Positions 1 to 7,576 of a stretch of 64,000 nucleotides of DNA are shown here, piece after piece. The DNA lies in assembly GCA_035489435.1 (NCBI GenBank), contig DATHKG010000066.1; one strand, given 5' to 3'. This stretch comes from DATHKG01 sp035489435. GTDB lineage: Bacteria; Bacteroidota; Bacteroidia; Chitinophagales; Chitinophagaceae. Position 1 is the first letter of the stretch; every line of letters starts with the position of its first letter. Below the pieces are notes generated by a model, which did not search any database, was not told the origin of the DNA, and saw only the letters and a program-made list of their open reading frames with translations. The translations under genes and the position numbers were made by a program.

Positions 1-613
1 ACACTGCCTCCCGGATCTGCCAGTTGGCTTTATTCCTTTCTCCTATATAATTTGAAACCGCGCGCAACTGGACGAAAGGAATACCGTTTTCAATGCAAAC
101 AAAATGAAACGCTGCTCCTTCCATGCTTTCAAGATCCGGACTGTACTTCCATTTTAGTATTTCGATTCTTCCCGGATCTGTTGTGATGGTATTGACAGTG
201 ACCCCAATAACCTGAGGGATATGGTTAAGATCCAGGAAGCCCGGTTCAATTGCTTTTAACATCCCACCATAATAGGGTGGTGAGTCGCTATCTTCCAAAC
301 AAAGATCAAACACATCCTTCCATTCGCCATTTTCAGTTACACCCATATCCGCAATTACATCAGAGGCTACCCTGTAAACAGAACCTAACGCATGATTGTT
401 TGAAAAACTTCCAGCTATGCCAGCCTGTATTACAAGGTCAGGTTTAAATTGTTGCAAAGCAGCGGTGAGCCTGGCAGCGGTGGCCAGCATCCCGATACCA
501 CTCGTCAGGAAACGGATTTCAGGGCCCTTAGATCCGGAAGCTGCCTTACTGAGATAAGCATCGCGGAAGGGAGCAATTTCCATATCGGTGGCGGAGACCA
601 GTAGGATGTTCAT
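1..613 (-). CDS. mqnB: Futalosine hydrolase, C-terminus cut by window edge
   Basis: Nucleoside phosphorylase-family hydrolase that releases hypoxanthine from futalosine in the alternative menaquinone pathway; cytoplasmic. About 204 codons are visible from an ATG at 613 (MNILLVSATDMEIAPF) and the frame is open to the left edge. Seen: the N-terminal SATDMEI segment, the glycine-rich GIAGSF motif near residue 67, a SMEGAAFH motif near residue 170 that carries the family's ribose-binding Met-Glu, and RAVSNYIGERN after it, typical of MqnB. 5'-methylthioadenosine nucleosidase is the nearest alternative, but the SNYIGERN tail favours futalosine hydrolase. It is divergent from the queD-like genes, with 88 bp between start codons. 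The last few residues are missing. Confidence 0.85.
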   Translation of the reverse strand, partial: MNILLVSATDMEIAPFRDAYLSKAASGSKGPEIRFLTSGIGMLATAARLTAALQQFKPDLVIQAGIAGSFSNNHALGSVYRVASDVIADMGVTENGEWKDVFDLCLEDSDSPPYYGGMLKAIEPGFLDLNHIPQVIGVTVNTITTDPGRIEILKWKYSPDLESMEGAAFHFVCIENGIPFVQLRAVSNYIGERNKANWQIREAV

Positions 614-653
614 TGCTGCAAATATCTTCAAAATCCGGTTTTAGTTCCGATTA

Positions 654-683
654 TTGCCATTGTTTGCTTAAATATTAACTTTG
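654..683 (+). promoter_or_regulatory. Candidate Bacteroidota promoter for the first queD-like gene
   Basis: TTG at 654-656, a 19-base gap, then TAACTTTG at 676-683. This fits the Bacteroidota -33 TTG / -7 TAnnTTTG pattern. The ATG follows at 702, and GAGGAG at 694-699 is an unusually good Shine-Dalgarno for this phylum. Inferred from pattern only. Confidence 0.45.
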
Positions 684-701
684 CGAAAATTTTGAGGAGA
701 A

Positions 702-1112
702 ATGGTATATCTGACCAGGCAAGAACATTTTAATGCTGCGCACAAGCTTTTCAACCCTAAGTGGAGCGTGGAGGAGAACGAGCAGGTTTTCGGCAAATGC
801 GCCAATGAGAACTGGCACGGGCACAACTATGATTTATATGTTACTATAAAAGGAAACCCAAATCCGGATACGGGGTTTTTGTATGATGTAAAAAGACTGA
901 GCAATATCATCAATACTTACGTGGTTGATAAACTTGATCATAAAAATCTTAATGTTGATGTTGAGTTTATGAAGGGGCAGTTATGTTCTACGGAGAACCT
1001 TGCCATCGCTATCTGGAAGGAGCTGGCTCCTCATATACCTGCAGAAGTGAAGTTGCATTGCATCAAATTGTACGAGACGCCAAGGATTTACGTAGAGTAT
1101 TTTGGTGAATAA
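702..1112 (+). CDS. queD: 6-carboxytetrahydropterin synthase / PTPS family, copy 1
   Basis: 136-residue PTPS-fold enzyme. QueD converts 7,8-dihydroneopterin triphosphate to 6-carboxy-tetrahydropterin for queuosine; close relatives make 6-pyruvoyl-tetrahydropterin. Seen: first zinc histidine in FNAAHKL (about residue 14), catalytic-Cys plus zinc block FGKCANENWHGHNY (about 31-45), LDHKNLN with the Asp-His dyad (about 81-87) and the substrate-binding Glu in LYETP near the end. Length is normal. A start at 702 has a strong SD just upstream. A paralogue follows 112 bp downstream and folE, which makes the substrate, comes after that. queE lies at 33.9 kb. Which paralogue is the true QueD cannot be decided from sequence. 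Confidence 0.85.
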   Translation: MVYLTRQEHFNAAHKLFNPKWSVEENEQVFGKCANENWHGHNYDLYVTIKGNPNPDTGFLYDVKRLSNIINTYVVDKLDHKNLNVDVEFMKGQLCSTENLAIAIWKELAPHIPAEVKLHCIKLYETPRIYVEYFGE

Positions 1113-1224
1113 AGCCAAACATTTACGCTACATCATTGTTCTGTGAGGCATTGGACGGGTTTTTGTTCTGTGAAACATTGGAACTGCAAACATCAGATCT
1201 GTTTTAAAAACGTTTTAAACTGTT

Positions 1225-1647
1225 ATGGGAAACAAGGTCGCTGTATTCAGGAAAGAACACTTTAATGCTGCCCACCGGTTGTATAACCCGGCCTGGGATA
1301 TGCAAAAAAATGATGAGGTTTTTGGTAAGTGTAACAACCCAAGCTTCCATGGGCATAACTATGAGCTGATCATAAAGGTGATAGGCGAACCTGATCCTGC
1401 CACCGGCTTTGTAATGGATATGAAGATGCTGAGTGATTTGCTGCGGAAACATGTGATTGAAAAGCTTGATCACAAAAACCTGAATCTTGACACTGGTTTA
1501 TTTAAGGATAAAAATCCAACAGCAGAAAACATCTGTATTGTGATCTTTGATATCATGAGAAAGTTGATTGATCCTGCATTTGATATCCAGGTGAGGTTGT
1601 ATGAAACGGAAAGGAACTTTGTTGAATACCCGGTTGAACCAGCTTAA
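1225..1647 (+). CDS. 6-carboxytetrahydropterin synthase / PTPS family, copy 2
   Basis: 140-residue paralogue of the gene at 702, with the same set of residues: FNAAHRLYNPAWD (zinc His), FGKCNNPSFHGHNYEL (catalytic Cys and two zinc His), EKLDHKNLNLD and RLYETERNFVEY. All catalytic positions are kept, so both copies look active. The two proteins align along their whole length, which points to tandem duplication followed by divergence. One copy may serve queuosine and the other a tetrahydropterin or related pterin; this is inference. The stop is followed by a small hairpin (arms 1632-1638 and 1650-1656) without a T-tract. Confidence 0.82.
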   Translation: MGNKVAVFRKEHFNAAHRLYNPAWDMQKNDEVFGKCNNPSFHGHNYELIIKVIGEPDPATGFVMDMKMLSDLLRKHVIEKLDHKNLNLDTGLFKDKNPTAENICIVIFDIMRKLIDPAFDIQVRLYETERNFVEYPVEPA

Positions 1648-1693
1648 TATTCAACCAGGTTTATAATTTCGGTAAGGCATGTCTGAAAATCAG

Positions 1694-1744
1694 GAAAATC
1701 ATTGATCATGGAAAATCATTGATCATGGAAAATCATCAATCCAG
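1694..1744. repeat. Three 17-bp tandem repeats
   Basis: Unit GGAAAATCATTGATCAT: two identical copies at 1694-1710 and 1711-1727, then a third (1728-1744) with changes in its second half. Lies in the spacer between the second queD-like gene and folE. TGATCA palindromes give the repeats local dyad symmetry. Confidence 0.85.
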
Positions 1745-1818
1745 GCATAATTATCGACCAGGGACAATCATAGAACAGCATCAGAATTAAAATAATAACA
1801 GCAATTATACACTAGCAT

Positions 1819-2415
1819 ATGGGTTATAGGAAAGTTGAAGAATATGATGAGCAAACGACTTCCGGTCTGGAATCCACTTATAAAAAAGCCCTTAGCCTGC
1901 TCGGCGAAAATCCTGACAGGGAAGGTTTGGCCAAAACCCCTGAAAGGATGGCCAAAGCAATGCAGTTCATGACCCAGGGATATGCGATGGATGCAAAGGC
2001 TATCCTGGATTCAGCCAAGTTTCACGAAGACGTGAGTGAAATGATCGTTGTAAAGGATATTGAACTTTACAGCATGTGTGAACATCATATGTTACCTTTT
2101 TTCGGCAAGGCACATGTGGCATATATCCCCAATGGCTATATCACCGGCCTGAGCAAGCTCGCAAGGGTGGTGGATGTTTATTCAAGAAGGTTGCAGGTCC
2201 AGGAACGATTGACCACCCAGATACTCGGTGCTATAAAAGACTCCCTGCAGCCGCTGGGTGTAGCCGTTGTAATAGAAGCTTCTCACCTTTGCATGATGAT
2301 GCGCGGGGTGCAGAAACAAAATTCTGTAACAACCACTTCCGCATTTTATGGTGAATTCGAAAAGAACGAAACCCGCAGCGAATTCCTTAAATTGATCACA
2401 GCCACACTTCACTGA
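1819..2415 (+). CDS. folE: GTP cyclohydrolase I
   Basis: 198-residue type IA GTP cyclohydrolase that converts GTP to 7,8-dihydroneopterin triphosphate, the entry to folate, tetrahydropterins and queuosine. Seen: the zinc-binding MCEHHMLPFFGKAHVAYIP segment (about residues 75-93), GLSKLARVVDVYSRRLQVQE (about 98-117), and HLCMMMRGVQKQNSVTTTS with the third zinc ligand Cys (about 155-173). Length is usual. It lies downstream of the two PTPS-family genes on the same strand, so substrate supply and use are grouped. About 170 bp of spacer before it carries 17-bp repeats, so cotranscription is not certain. Confidence 0.95.
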   Translation: MGYRKVEEYDEQTTSGLESTYKKALSLLGENPDREGLAKTPERMAKAMQFMTQGYAMDAKAILDSAKFHEDVSEMIVVKDIELYSMCEHHMLPFFGKAHVAYIPNGYITGLSKLARVVDVYSRRLQVQERLTTQILGAIKDSLQPLGVAVVIEASHLCMMMRGVQKQNSVTTTSAFYGEFEKNETRSEFLKLITATLH

Positions 2416-2558
2416 TTTAACCTCTGAAATGCAGGGTGGGAGGGACTGAGCGTGTTTCGAAAAGATCGGCACATCAGCAAAAATCCTTATTGTCGATAAT
2501 CATTTTTTGCAAGTTTACCAGTTTAAGGCATTTTTGTCCTCTTTTTAAATGTTGTATT

Positions 2559-3449
2559 ATGAAGCACGCCTATATTTTCCCGGGACAAGGTTCACAATTT
2601 CCGGGAATGGGAAAGGAACACTATACGCACAGCGCGTTTGCAAAGAAGATGTTTGAACAGGCCAATGAAATTTTAGGCTTCAGAATCTCCGATATCATGT
2701 TTGAAGGCACTGAAGCCGAACTCAAACAGACAAATGTTACCCAGCCAGCAGTTTTTATCCATTCAGTGATTGCATATAAAAGCATTGATGGTGTTCGTCC
2801 TGATATGGTGGCGGGCCACTCTCTCGGCGAAATATCAGCGCTTGTGGCCAATGGTGTGCTTCGTTTTGAAGATGGGCTCAATCTTGTGGCGGTCCGTGCT
2901 TCAGCCATGCAGAAGGCCTGTGAGCTCGCTCCTTCCGCAATGTCTGCAATTTTAGCGCTGGAAGATGAAAAGGTTGAATTGATACTGGCGGATATAACAA
3001 AAGAGAGTGGGGAAGTGGTGGTTCCGGCGAATTACAATAGTCCAGGGCAATTGGTGATCAGCGGATCCTTGCGTGGAGTTGAGCTGGCAAATGAACGTTT
3101 GAAGGCTGCAGGTGCACGCAGGGCGCTGATGCTGCAGGTAAGCGGAGCTTTTCATTCACCATTTATGGAACCGGCCATGGAAGAACTTAAAACGGTAATT
3201 GAACAAACTACTTTCTATACGCCTAATGCGGCGATCTACCAGAACGTGGTAGCAAAAGCAGTGGTGAGTAAAGATGATATCAAAAAAAACCTCATCGATC
3301 AGTTAACCGGTGCTGTTAAATGGTCGCAAAGCGTAAATGCAATGATCAGTGACGGTGCCAGCAGGTTCACAGAAGTTGGGCCGGGAAGGGTGTTACAGGG
3401 ACTGGTGCATAAGATCAATAAAGATGTACAGGTTGATAAGGTTGATTAA
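2559..3449 (+). CDS. fabD: Malonyl-CoA:ACP transacylase
   Basis: 296-residue ACP S-malonyltransferase that loads malonyl groups onto acyl carrier protein for fatty acid elongation. Seen: FPGQGSQFPGMG at the N-terminus (residues 7-18), the nucleophile elbow GHSLGE, and GAFHSPFM with the catalytic His. A longer open frame reaches back to 2436, but the extra 41 residues (many Ser, Cys and Phe) match nothing in the family and the ATG at 2559 gives the standard MKHAYIFPGQGSQ start. The stop at 3449 faces the convergent sugar dehydrogenase gene. No clear terminator was seen in the 140-bp gap. Confidence 0.95.
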   Translation: MKHAYIFPGQGSQFPGMGKEHYTHSAFAKKMFEQANEILGFRISDIMFEGTEAELKQTNVTQPAVFIHSVIAYKSIDGVRPDMVAGHSLGEISALVANGVLRFEDGLNLVAVRASAMQKACELAPSAMSAILALEDEKVELILADITKESGEVVVPANYNSPGQLVISGSLRGVELANERLKAAGARRALMLQVSGAFHSPFMEPAMEELKTVIEQTTFYTPNAAIYQNVVAKAVVSKDDIKKNLIDQLTGAVKWSQSVNAMISDGASRFTEVGPGRVLQGLVHKINKDVQVDKVD

Positions 3450-3593
3450 ACACAAAATTCAAGAGCATTTGAATTTCAGTCAGCAGGGCACATTTGATTA
3501 GATCTGAAAAAACCTGCAAAACGTTCTATCTGTTTCTTTATTGGGATTGCTGTATGCAGTTCTTTTGGAGATTGAGATTTGAATTAGCTCCGA

Positions 3594-4904
3594 CTAATCT
3601 TTTTTTCCAATCCTGTAAAATCTACCCTGGTCCGTGATAGTATATAAAGCCCCGTCAGGACCTTGCACAATATCCCTGAATCGCTGACCTTCTTTTTCCA
3701 GCAGTCTTTCTTCGCCGGTAACGCGGTTATTGTCTATACTAAGGCGAACTACCTGTTGCCCGCCAAGACAGCTGATGAAAAGATTGTTTTTCCACTCAGG
3801 CATATTGGTGCCCGTGTAGAATGTCATACCACTGGGCGAAACCACGGGATCCCAATAATAAACCGGTTGCACCATTCCCTCTTTTTGCTGAATAGAATCG
3901 CCGATCTTTCTGCCGCTGTATTCAGTTCCATAGGTTATGATAGGCCAGCCATAATTACTGCCGGGCCTGATAAGATTTAATTCATCTCCTCCTTTCGGAC
4001 CAAACTCATGTTCCCAAAGATCCCCGCTAACAGGATGTATGGCGATACCTTGTACATTACGGTGTCCATAAGAATAAATTTCTTCGCGGTCTTCGGCGTT
4101 TTTCGAACCTGCAAAAGGATTTCCGGATGCAGCCTTGCCTTCACTGGTGATACGGATAACTTTACCAAGGCCGGAATTCAGTTGCTGAGCCTGGTGCCTT
4201 GTCTGGAGATGAGCTCTTTCGCCGGTTGTTAAAAATAAATTACCTGCTTTATCAAAAAGTAATCTTCCCCCATAATGTATCGTGCCTTTATAAATGGGAG
4301 TTGCACGGTATATTACGGAAATATTCTCCATTGTTTTTTCATCGTTCGATAACTTTCCTTTGGCAACGGCGGTAACATTTTCTTCTCCATGATTTTCTGA
4401 AAATGCCCAGTACACTATCCTGTTTTTATCAAAGTCAGGATCAAGGGCGAGCCCGAGCAAACCGCCCTGGTCGGATGGGTTAACCGCAGGTAAGCCTGTG
4501 ATCGGTTCACTCAAGGCGCCTTTGTTGTTTACAATCCGCATATCACCAAACTTCTGGTTGATAAGAAATCTTCCATCCGGCAAAACAGCAATTGCCCAGG
4601 GCGATCTTAATTTGTCGGTTAATATTTTGGCCTCATAAGGTGTTTGAGTAGAGATACCTCCTATGCGTGTCTGACCCGCAAAAGCTGCTTTGTAATTTGT
4701 ATTTGGTGGTTTTTTTTCAACGGGAGCTAATGTATCCGGCAAAACCTTTCCAGGGATATTGCCAGATATATCAGTGTAAGTGGGATCCGTGTAAGTTGGA
4801 TCAGTGTAAGTGGGATCAGTGTAAGTTGGATTTGTTTCATGTATGAGATGAAAACCTTTCCAACCATTCAATAATATGCAAAAAGTTATGACAAGTTTAA
4901 ACAT
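3594..4904 (-). CDS. Secreted PQQ-dependent sugar dehydrogenase family protein
   Basis: 436-residue exported protein of the soluble glucose/sorbosone (aldose sugar) dehydrogenase family, a six-bladed beta-propeller that binds PQQ and calcium. Seen: hydrophobic N-terminal signal, then a low-complexity linker (about residues 25-46) of Asp-Pro-Thr-Tyr-Thr repeats, then the propeller: LRSPWAIAVLPDGRFLI, HYGGRLLFDKAGNLFLTTGER, YSYGHRNVQGIA, WEHEFGPKGGDELN and GSNYGWP. The HGENVTAVAKG and GGDELN segments match the cofactor-site signature of YliI-like enzymes. No type IX C-terminal domain is present, so the export route is probably Sec to the periplasm. Real substrate unknown. Gene is isolated and convergent with fabD. 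Confidence 0.85.
   Translation of the reverse strand: MFKLVITFCILLNGWKGFHLIHETNPTYTDPTYTDPTYTDPTYTDISGNIPGKVLPDTLAPVEKKPPNTNYKAAFAGQTRIGGISTQTPYEAKILTDKLRSPWAIAVLPDGRFLINQKFGDMRIVNNKGALSEPITGLPAVNPSDQGGLLGLALDPDFDKNRIVYWAFSENHGEENVTAVAKGKLSNDEKTMENISVIYRATPIYKGTIHYGGRLLFDKAGNLFLTTGERAHLQTRHQAQQLNSGLGKVIRITSEGKAASGNPFAGSKNAEDREEIYSYGHRNVQGIAIHPVSGDLWEHEFGPKGGDELNLIRPGSNYGWPIITYGTEYSGRKIGDSIQQKEGMVQPVYYWDPVVSPSGMTFYTGTNMPEWKNNLFISCLGGQQVVRLSIDNNRVTGEERLLEKEGQRFRDIVQGPDGALYTITDQGRFYRIGKKD
4774..4833. repeat. Four 15-bp tandem repeats inside the sugar dehydrogenase gene
   Basis: Unit GTGTAAGTGGGATCA on the + strand, copies at 4774, 4789, 4804 and 4819. Position 9 alternates G/T between copies (A-B-A-B), so a 30-bp higher-order unit was probably duplicated. 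In the minus-strand protein it encodes the pentapeptide DPTYT, forming a linker between signal peptide and propeller. The copy number is likely to vary by slippage without frameshift. Confidence 0.9.
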
Positions 4905-5086
4905 GAAGAACTGCGTTTTGATGATAAAAGGAGAAAGAATTCATCAGAAGGATCTATTTCAATGAAATGGAATCTATTTCTATGATAAGTAAATCTATAA
5001 ACTTAAAACATTCACGAAAACTTCATAAAAAATTTATCAATTCACTGTCTACCAGAATCAGGATCGAATATCGCAGGAAAGATAGC

Positions 5087-5148
5087 CCTGGAAAAATCTT
5101 TGGTAACCTGGAAAAATCATCTGGTAACCTGGAAAAGTCCTCTGGTAA
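5087..5148. repeat. Three ~21-bp tandem repeats
   Basis: Unit CCTGGAAAAATCATCTGGTAA, copies at 5087-5106 (20 bp), 5107-5127 and 5128-5148. A 68-codon open frame (4967-5173) passes through it, giving repeated LEKSSGN, but it has no other protein-like features and is not called. Confidence 0.8.
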
Positions 5149-5171
5149 TATGTCAATTTGGACAGTTTTTT

Positions 5172-5229
5172 AAAATGACCGCTATTTCAGTCATTATACC
5201 CACCATTTGACTGAAATAGCGGTCATTTT
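5172..5229. other. Perfect 22-bp inverted repeat (strong hairpin)
   Basis: Arms 5172-5193 (AAAATGACCGCTATTTCAGT plus CA) and 5208-5229 are perfectly complementary with a 14-base loop. A T-run (5166-5171) precedes the left arm and CAAAA follows the right arm, so in the minus direction the stem is followed by an A/T tract like a terminator. It could terminate transcripts from the GNAT operon on the minus strand, about 245 bp past its stop, or be a protein-binding palindrome. Confidence 0.75.
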
Positions 5230-5252
5230 CAAAATCGCGTGTCAAAGAGCTC

Positions 5253-5465
5253 CCTGGTGCCTTAAGAGTGGTGCTATAAGACTGATGCTATAAGACTGAT
5301 GCTTTAAGACTGATGTATTAAGACTGATGTATTAAGACTGGTGCCCAAAGGCTGATGCTTTAAGTCCTGTGCTTTAAGTCCCGTGCTTTAAGTCTGGTGC
5401 CTTAAGATTGGTGAAATAAGTCTGTGACTTAAGAACTCGTACCTTAAGAACTGGTACCTTAAGAA
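5253..5465. repeat. 14-bp degenerate tandem array (~15 units) at the 3' end of the GNAT gene
   Basis: About fifteen units of 13-15 bp with consensus ACTGATGCTTTAAG (+ strand) fill the spacer. TTAAG is the most conserved part; units nearest 5280-5330 are most alike. On the minus strand each unit ends in TTAA like the gene's own terminal AGTTTTTAA, so the array looks as if it grew from the 3' terminal codons and stop. Not a CRISPR: no spacers. Confidence 0.85.
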
Positions 5466-5474
5466 CTATAATTA

Positions 5475-5939
5475 TTAAAAACTCATACTGCAATTAATCC
5501 ATTCGTCATCAAGCGTTGCACCGTATCGTTTATAAAAATTAATTGCCGGTTCGTTCCAGTCAAGCACCTGCCAGACCATTCCTGAATATTTTTTTTCTTT
5601 TGCTTCTTCAATCAAACGATCGAACAACAACTTACCAAGTCCATGGCCGCGCATATGTTCGGTAACAAGCAAATCTTCAAGATACATGCGCTGACCTTTC
5701 CAGGTGCTGTAACGGATATAATATAAAGCAAAACCCTGAACCAGGCTTGTACCATCATCTTCAGTAACTTCTGCTACAAAGGCCCACCATACCGGCTTTG
5801 TTCCAAAGCCGCTTTCCACAAAATGTTCAAGCGTAACCGTCACTTCTTCCGGTGCCCGTTCGAAAAGAGCCAGTTCGCGAACCAGTTCAAGTAACCTGGA
5901 ACAATCGCTTTCAACAGCTCTCCTGATATTAATATTCAT
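5475..5939 (-). CDS. GNAT family N-acetyltransferase
   Basis: 154-residue acetyl-CoA-dependent acyltransferase, diamine/amino-acid acetyltransferase-like (spermidine N1-acetyltransferase type). Seen: INIRRAVESDCSRLLELVREL at the start, a motif D/A region YLEDLLVTEHMRGHGLGKLL with the acetyl-CoA loop (RGHGLGK), and a C-terminal LDWNEPAINFYKRYGA block that is characteristic of this subgroup. The open frame extends upstream to 6068, but that overlaps the next gene by 44 bp and the extra residues are not family-like, so the ATG at 5939 is preferred. It lies 85 bp downstream of the PLP enzyme on the same strand, possibly one operon. Substrate unknown. Confidence 0.85.
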   Translation of the reverse strand: MNINIRRAVESDCSRLLELVRELALFERAPEEVTVTLEHFVESGFGTKPVWWAFVAEVTEDDGTSLVQGFALYYIRYSTWKGQRMYLEDLLVTEHMRGHGLGKLLFDRLIEEAKEKKYSGMVWQVLDWNEPAINFYKRYGATLDDEWINCSMSF

Positions 5940-6024
5940 AACAATGCTTCTGGGTTTTAATAAATGCGATGTTATCTGTTTTATGCTGGCATTTCGATTT
6001 GATGGTGCAGGTGATGCATCTTGT

Positions 6025-7251
6025 TTATGCCAGCGCCTGTTCAAGATCTGCCATGATATCCTGCACATTTTCCATACCTATGCTCATGCGTATGAGCCCG
6101 TCCGTTATACCATATTTTTCTCTTTGTTCTTTGGGTACTCCATAGTGAGTCATGGAAGCAGGATGAGACAACAGTGTATCGCAGGTGCCAAGCGACACGG
6201 TCCGGGTGCACATCTTAAGTTTGTTCATCATCGCAGTGCCGGCATTTAATCCGCCTTTCAACTCAATGCTCATCATGGCACCCGGATGCTTCATTTGTTT
6301 CATCGCTGTATAATAATCAGGATGTGAGGGCAGTCCGTTATAATTGATCTTTGCTATCGCTTTATGTGTTTCGAGGTATCCGGCAATCTCTGCTGCATTG
6401 TGGCAATGACGTTCCATTCTTACCTCCAGTGTTTTCATCCCATTGATCAGCAGGAAAGCATCAAAGGCATTGCCATTGGCACCCAATAAACGATGGACCT
6501 TAGTGGCTTTTGTTTTCATAAATTCTATATCTGTTCCCACAAATGCACCACCAATCGCTGTACCATGACCATTTAGAAACTTTGTTGTTGAATGAACTAT
6601 ATAATCAACTCCATAGCGGAATGGTTGCTGCAAATACGGAGTTGCAAATGTGTTGTCACAGGCTACGATCTTTCCATACTTTTTACCGAGTTTGGTCAGC
6701 TCTTCTATATCAACACACTGAATAGTCGGATTCGCCGGGGTTTCGATATAGATCATCCTGATACCGGGATCCGCTTTAAGGATATCTTCTGTTTTCTGAA
6801 GATCGCGGAGGTCTGCAATGATGCCTTCCATATCAAAATCAGGAAGGATACGGTTTATGATTTCCTGTGTGCCACCATACAATGAAAAATGTGACAGCAC
6901 TTTATCCCCGGCTTTCAGGGTAGAAAAAAACAAGGTGCTGATAGCTCCCATACCTGAAGCATGAAGAATTGCTTTGGCTTGCAAAGATTCACCATTGGCT
7001 GCTGAGAGATTGAAAGTTTCCATGGCTGAGATTTTTTCTTCTGCCTCCTGCATGGTTGGATTACCCCACCTGGAATAGATAAATCCATCTTCCTGGCCGC
7101 TGAACCTTCGCATTCCCTGTTCTGCATTATCAAATGTATAAGTTGAAGAGGCATAAATAGGTGTAAGATGCGCGTAATTTGGATCCTGCTGGTGACCGCC
7201 ATGTATAGACAATGAACTAAAACCGCTCAATGGAAAATTCTTATCAGCCAT
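6025..7251 (-). CDS. Trans-sulfuration PLP enzyme (cystathionine gamma-synthase / methionine gamma-lyase family)
   Basis: 408-residue Cys/Met metabolism PLP-dependent enzyme. Seen: early SIHGGHQQDP, PIYASSTYTFD, YSRWGNPTMQEAE (PLP phosphate-binding Tyr/Arg), GMGAISTLFF, the VACDNTFATPY block with the PLP pyridine-binding Asp, and HSTTKFLNGHGTAIGG holding the Schiff-base lysine. The C-terminal SIGMEN.QDIMADLEQAL is typical. Members act in methionine or cysteine synthesis (gamma-synthase, O-acetylhomoserine sulfhydrylase) or breakdown (gamma-lyase), and sequence by eye cannot separate these. No SAM riboswitch was recognised in the roughly 65 bp upstream. Confidence 0.88.
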   Translation of the reverse strand: MADKNFPLSGFSSLSIHGGHQQDPNYAHLTPIYASSTYTFDNAEQGMRRFSGQEDGFIYSRWGNPTMQEAEEKISAMETFNLSAANGESLQAKAILHASGMGAISTLFFSTLKAGDKVLSHFSLYGGTQEIINRILPDFDMEGIIADLRDLQKTEDILKADPGIRMIYIETPANPTIQCVDIEELTKLGKKYGKIVACDNTFATPYLQQPFRYGVDYIVHSTTKFLNGHGTAIGGAFVGTDIEFMKTKATKVHRLLGANGNAFDAFLLINGMKTLEVRMERHCHNAAEIAGYLETHKAIAKINYNGLPSHPDYYTAMKQMKHPGAMMSIELKGGLNAGTAMMNKLKMCTRTVSLGTCDTLLSHPASMTHYGVPKEQREKYGITDGLIRMSIGMENVQDIMADLEQALA

Positions 7252-7317
7252 AAAAAAAGTTTAGGCTGCAAATTAGTCAATAACAAAATGCAAACGGTTC
7301 TCGATTCAATTTTCTAA

Positions 7318-7573
7318 TTTGCACCCCCATAACCAATAAACCAGATCCATAACCAATAAAGTAAAACACATAACTTAAAACCAAAATAAGTAGAACTCAT
7401 AACTTAAAACCAATAAAGTAAGACCCATAAAGTAGAACCAATAAAGTAGAACCAATATCTCAAAACCCACGACCTATAACCCATAATCTATATCTGATCT
7501 ATAAACCATAAGTTTATCCCATAATTCATCAATTCTTAACTCACTCATAACTCATCACTCATAATTCATAACT
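7318..7573. repeat. Low-complexity repeat spacer, CATAACC/AATAAAGTA and ACTCATAACTC units
   Basis: The 325-bp gap between the PLP enzyme and the NdpA-like gene is almost filled by degenerate repeats. The left two-thirds has about ten units resembling AACCAATAAAGTAGA, and the right end (about 7540-7573) has CTCATAACTCATCACTCATAA-type units. The latter microrepeat recurs at about 17.88, 34.79 and 60.05 kb. No gene seen; any divergent promoters must lie inside or beside it. Confidence 0.8.
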
Positions 7574-7576
7574 CAA

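Noticed and set aside
1..613. MTA/SAH nucleosidase as the identity of the left-edge gene
   Set aside because: Shares the fold, but the GIAGSF, SMEGAAFH and SNYIGERN pattern fits futalosine hydrolase better.
4967..5173. 68-codon open frame on + strand upstream of the large hairpin
   Set aside because: Its second half is made by the 21-bp tandem repeat and the first half is low-complexity Ser/Lys-rich; no start context, no family.
5253..5465. CRISPR-like array
   Set aside because: Units are contiguous with no spacers, only 14 bp long and degenerate; no cas genes in the window.
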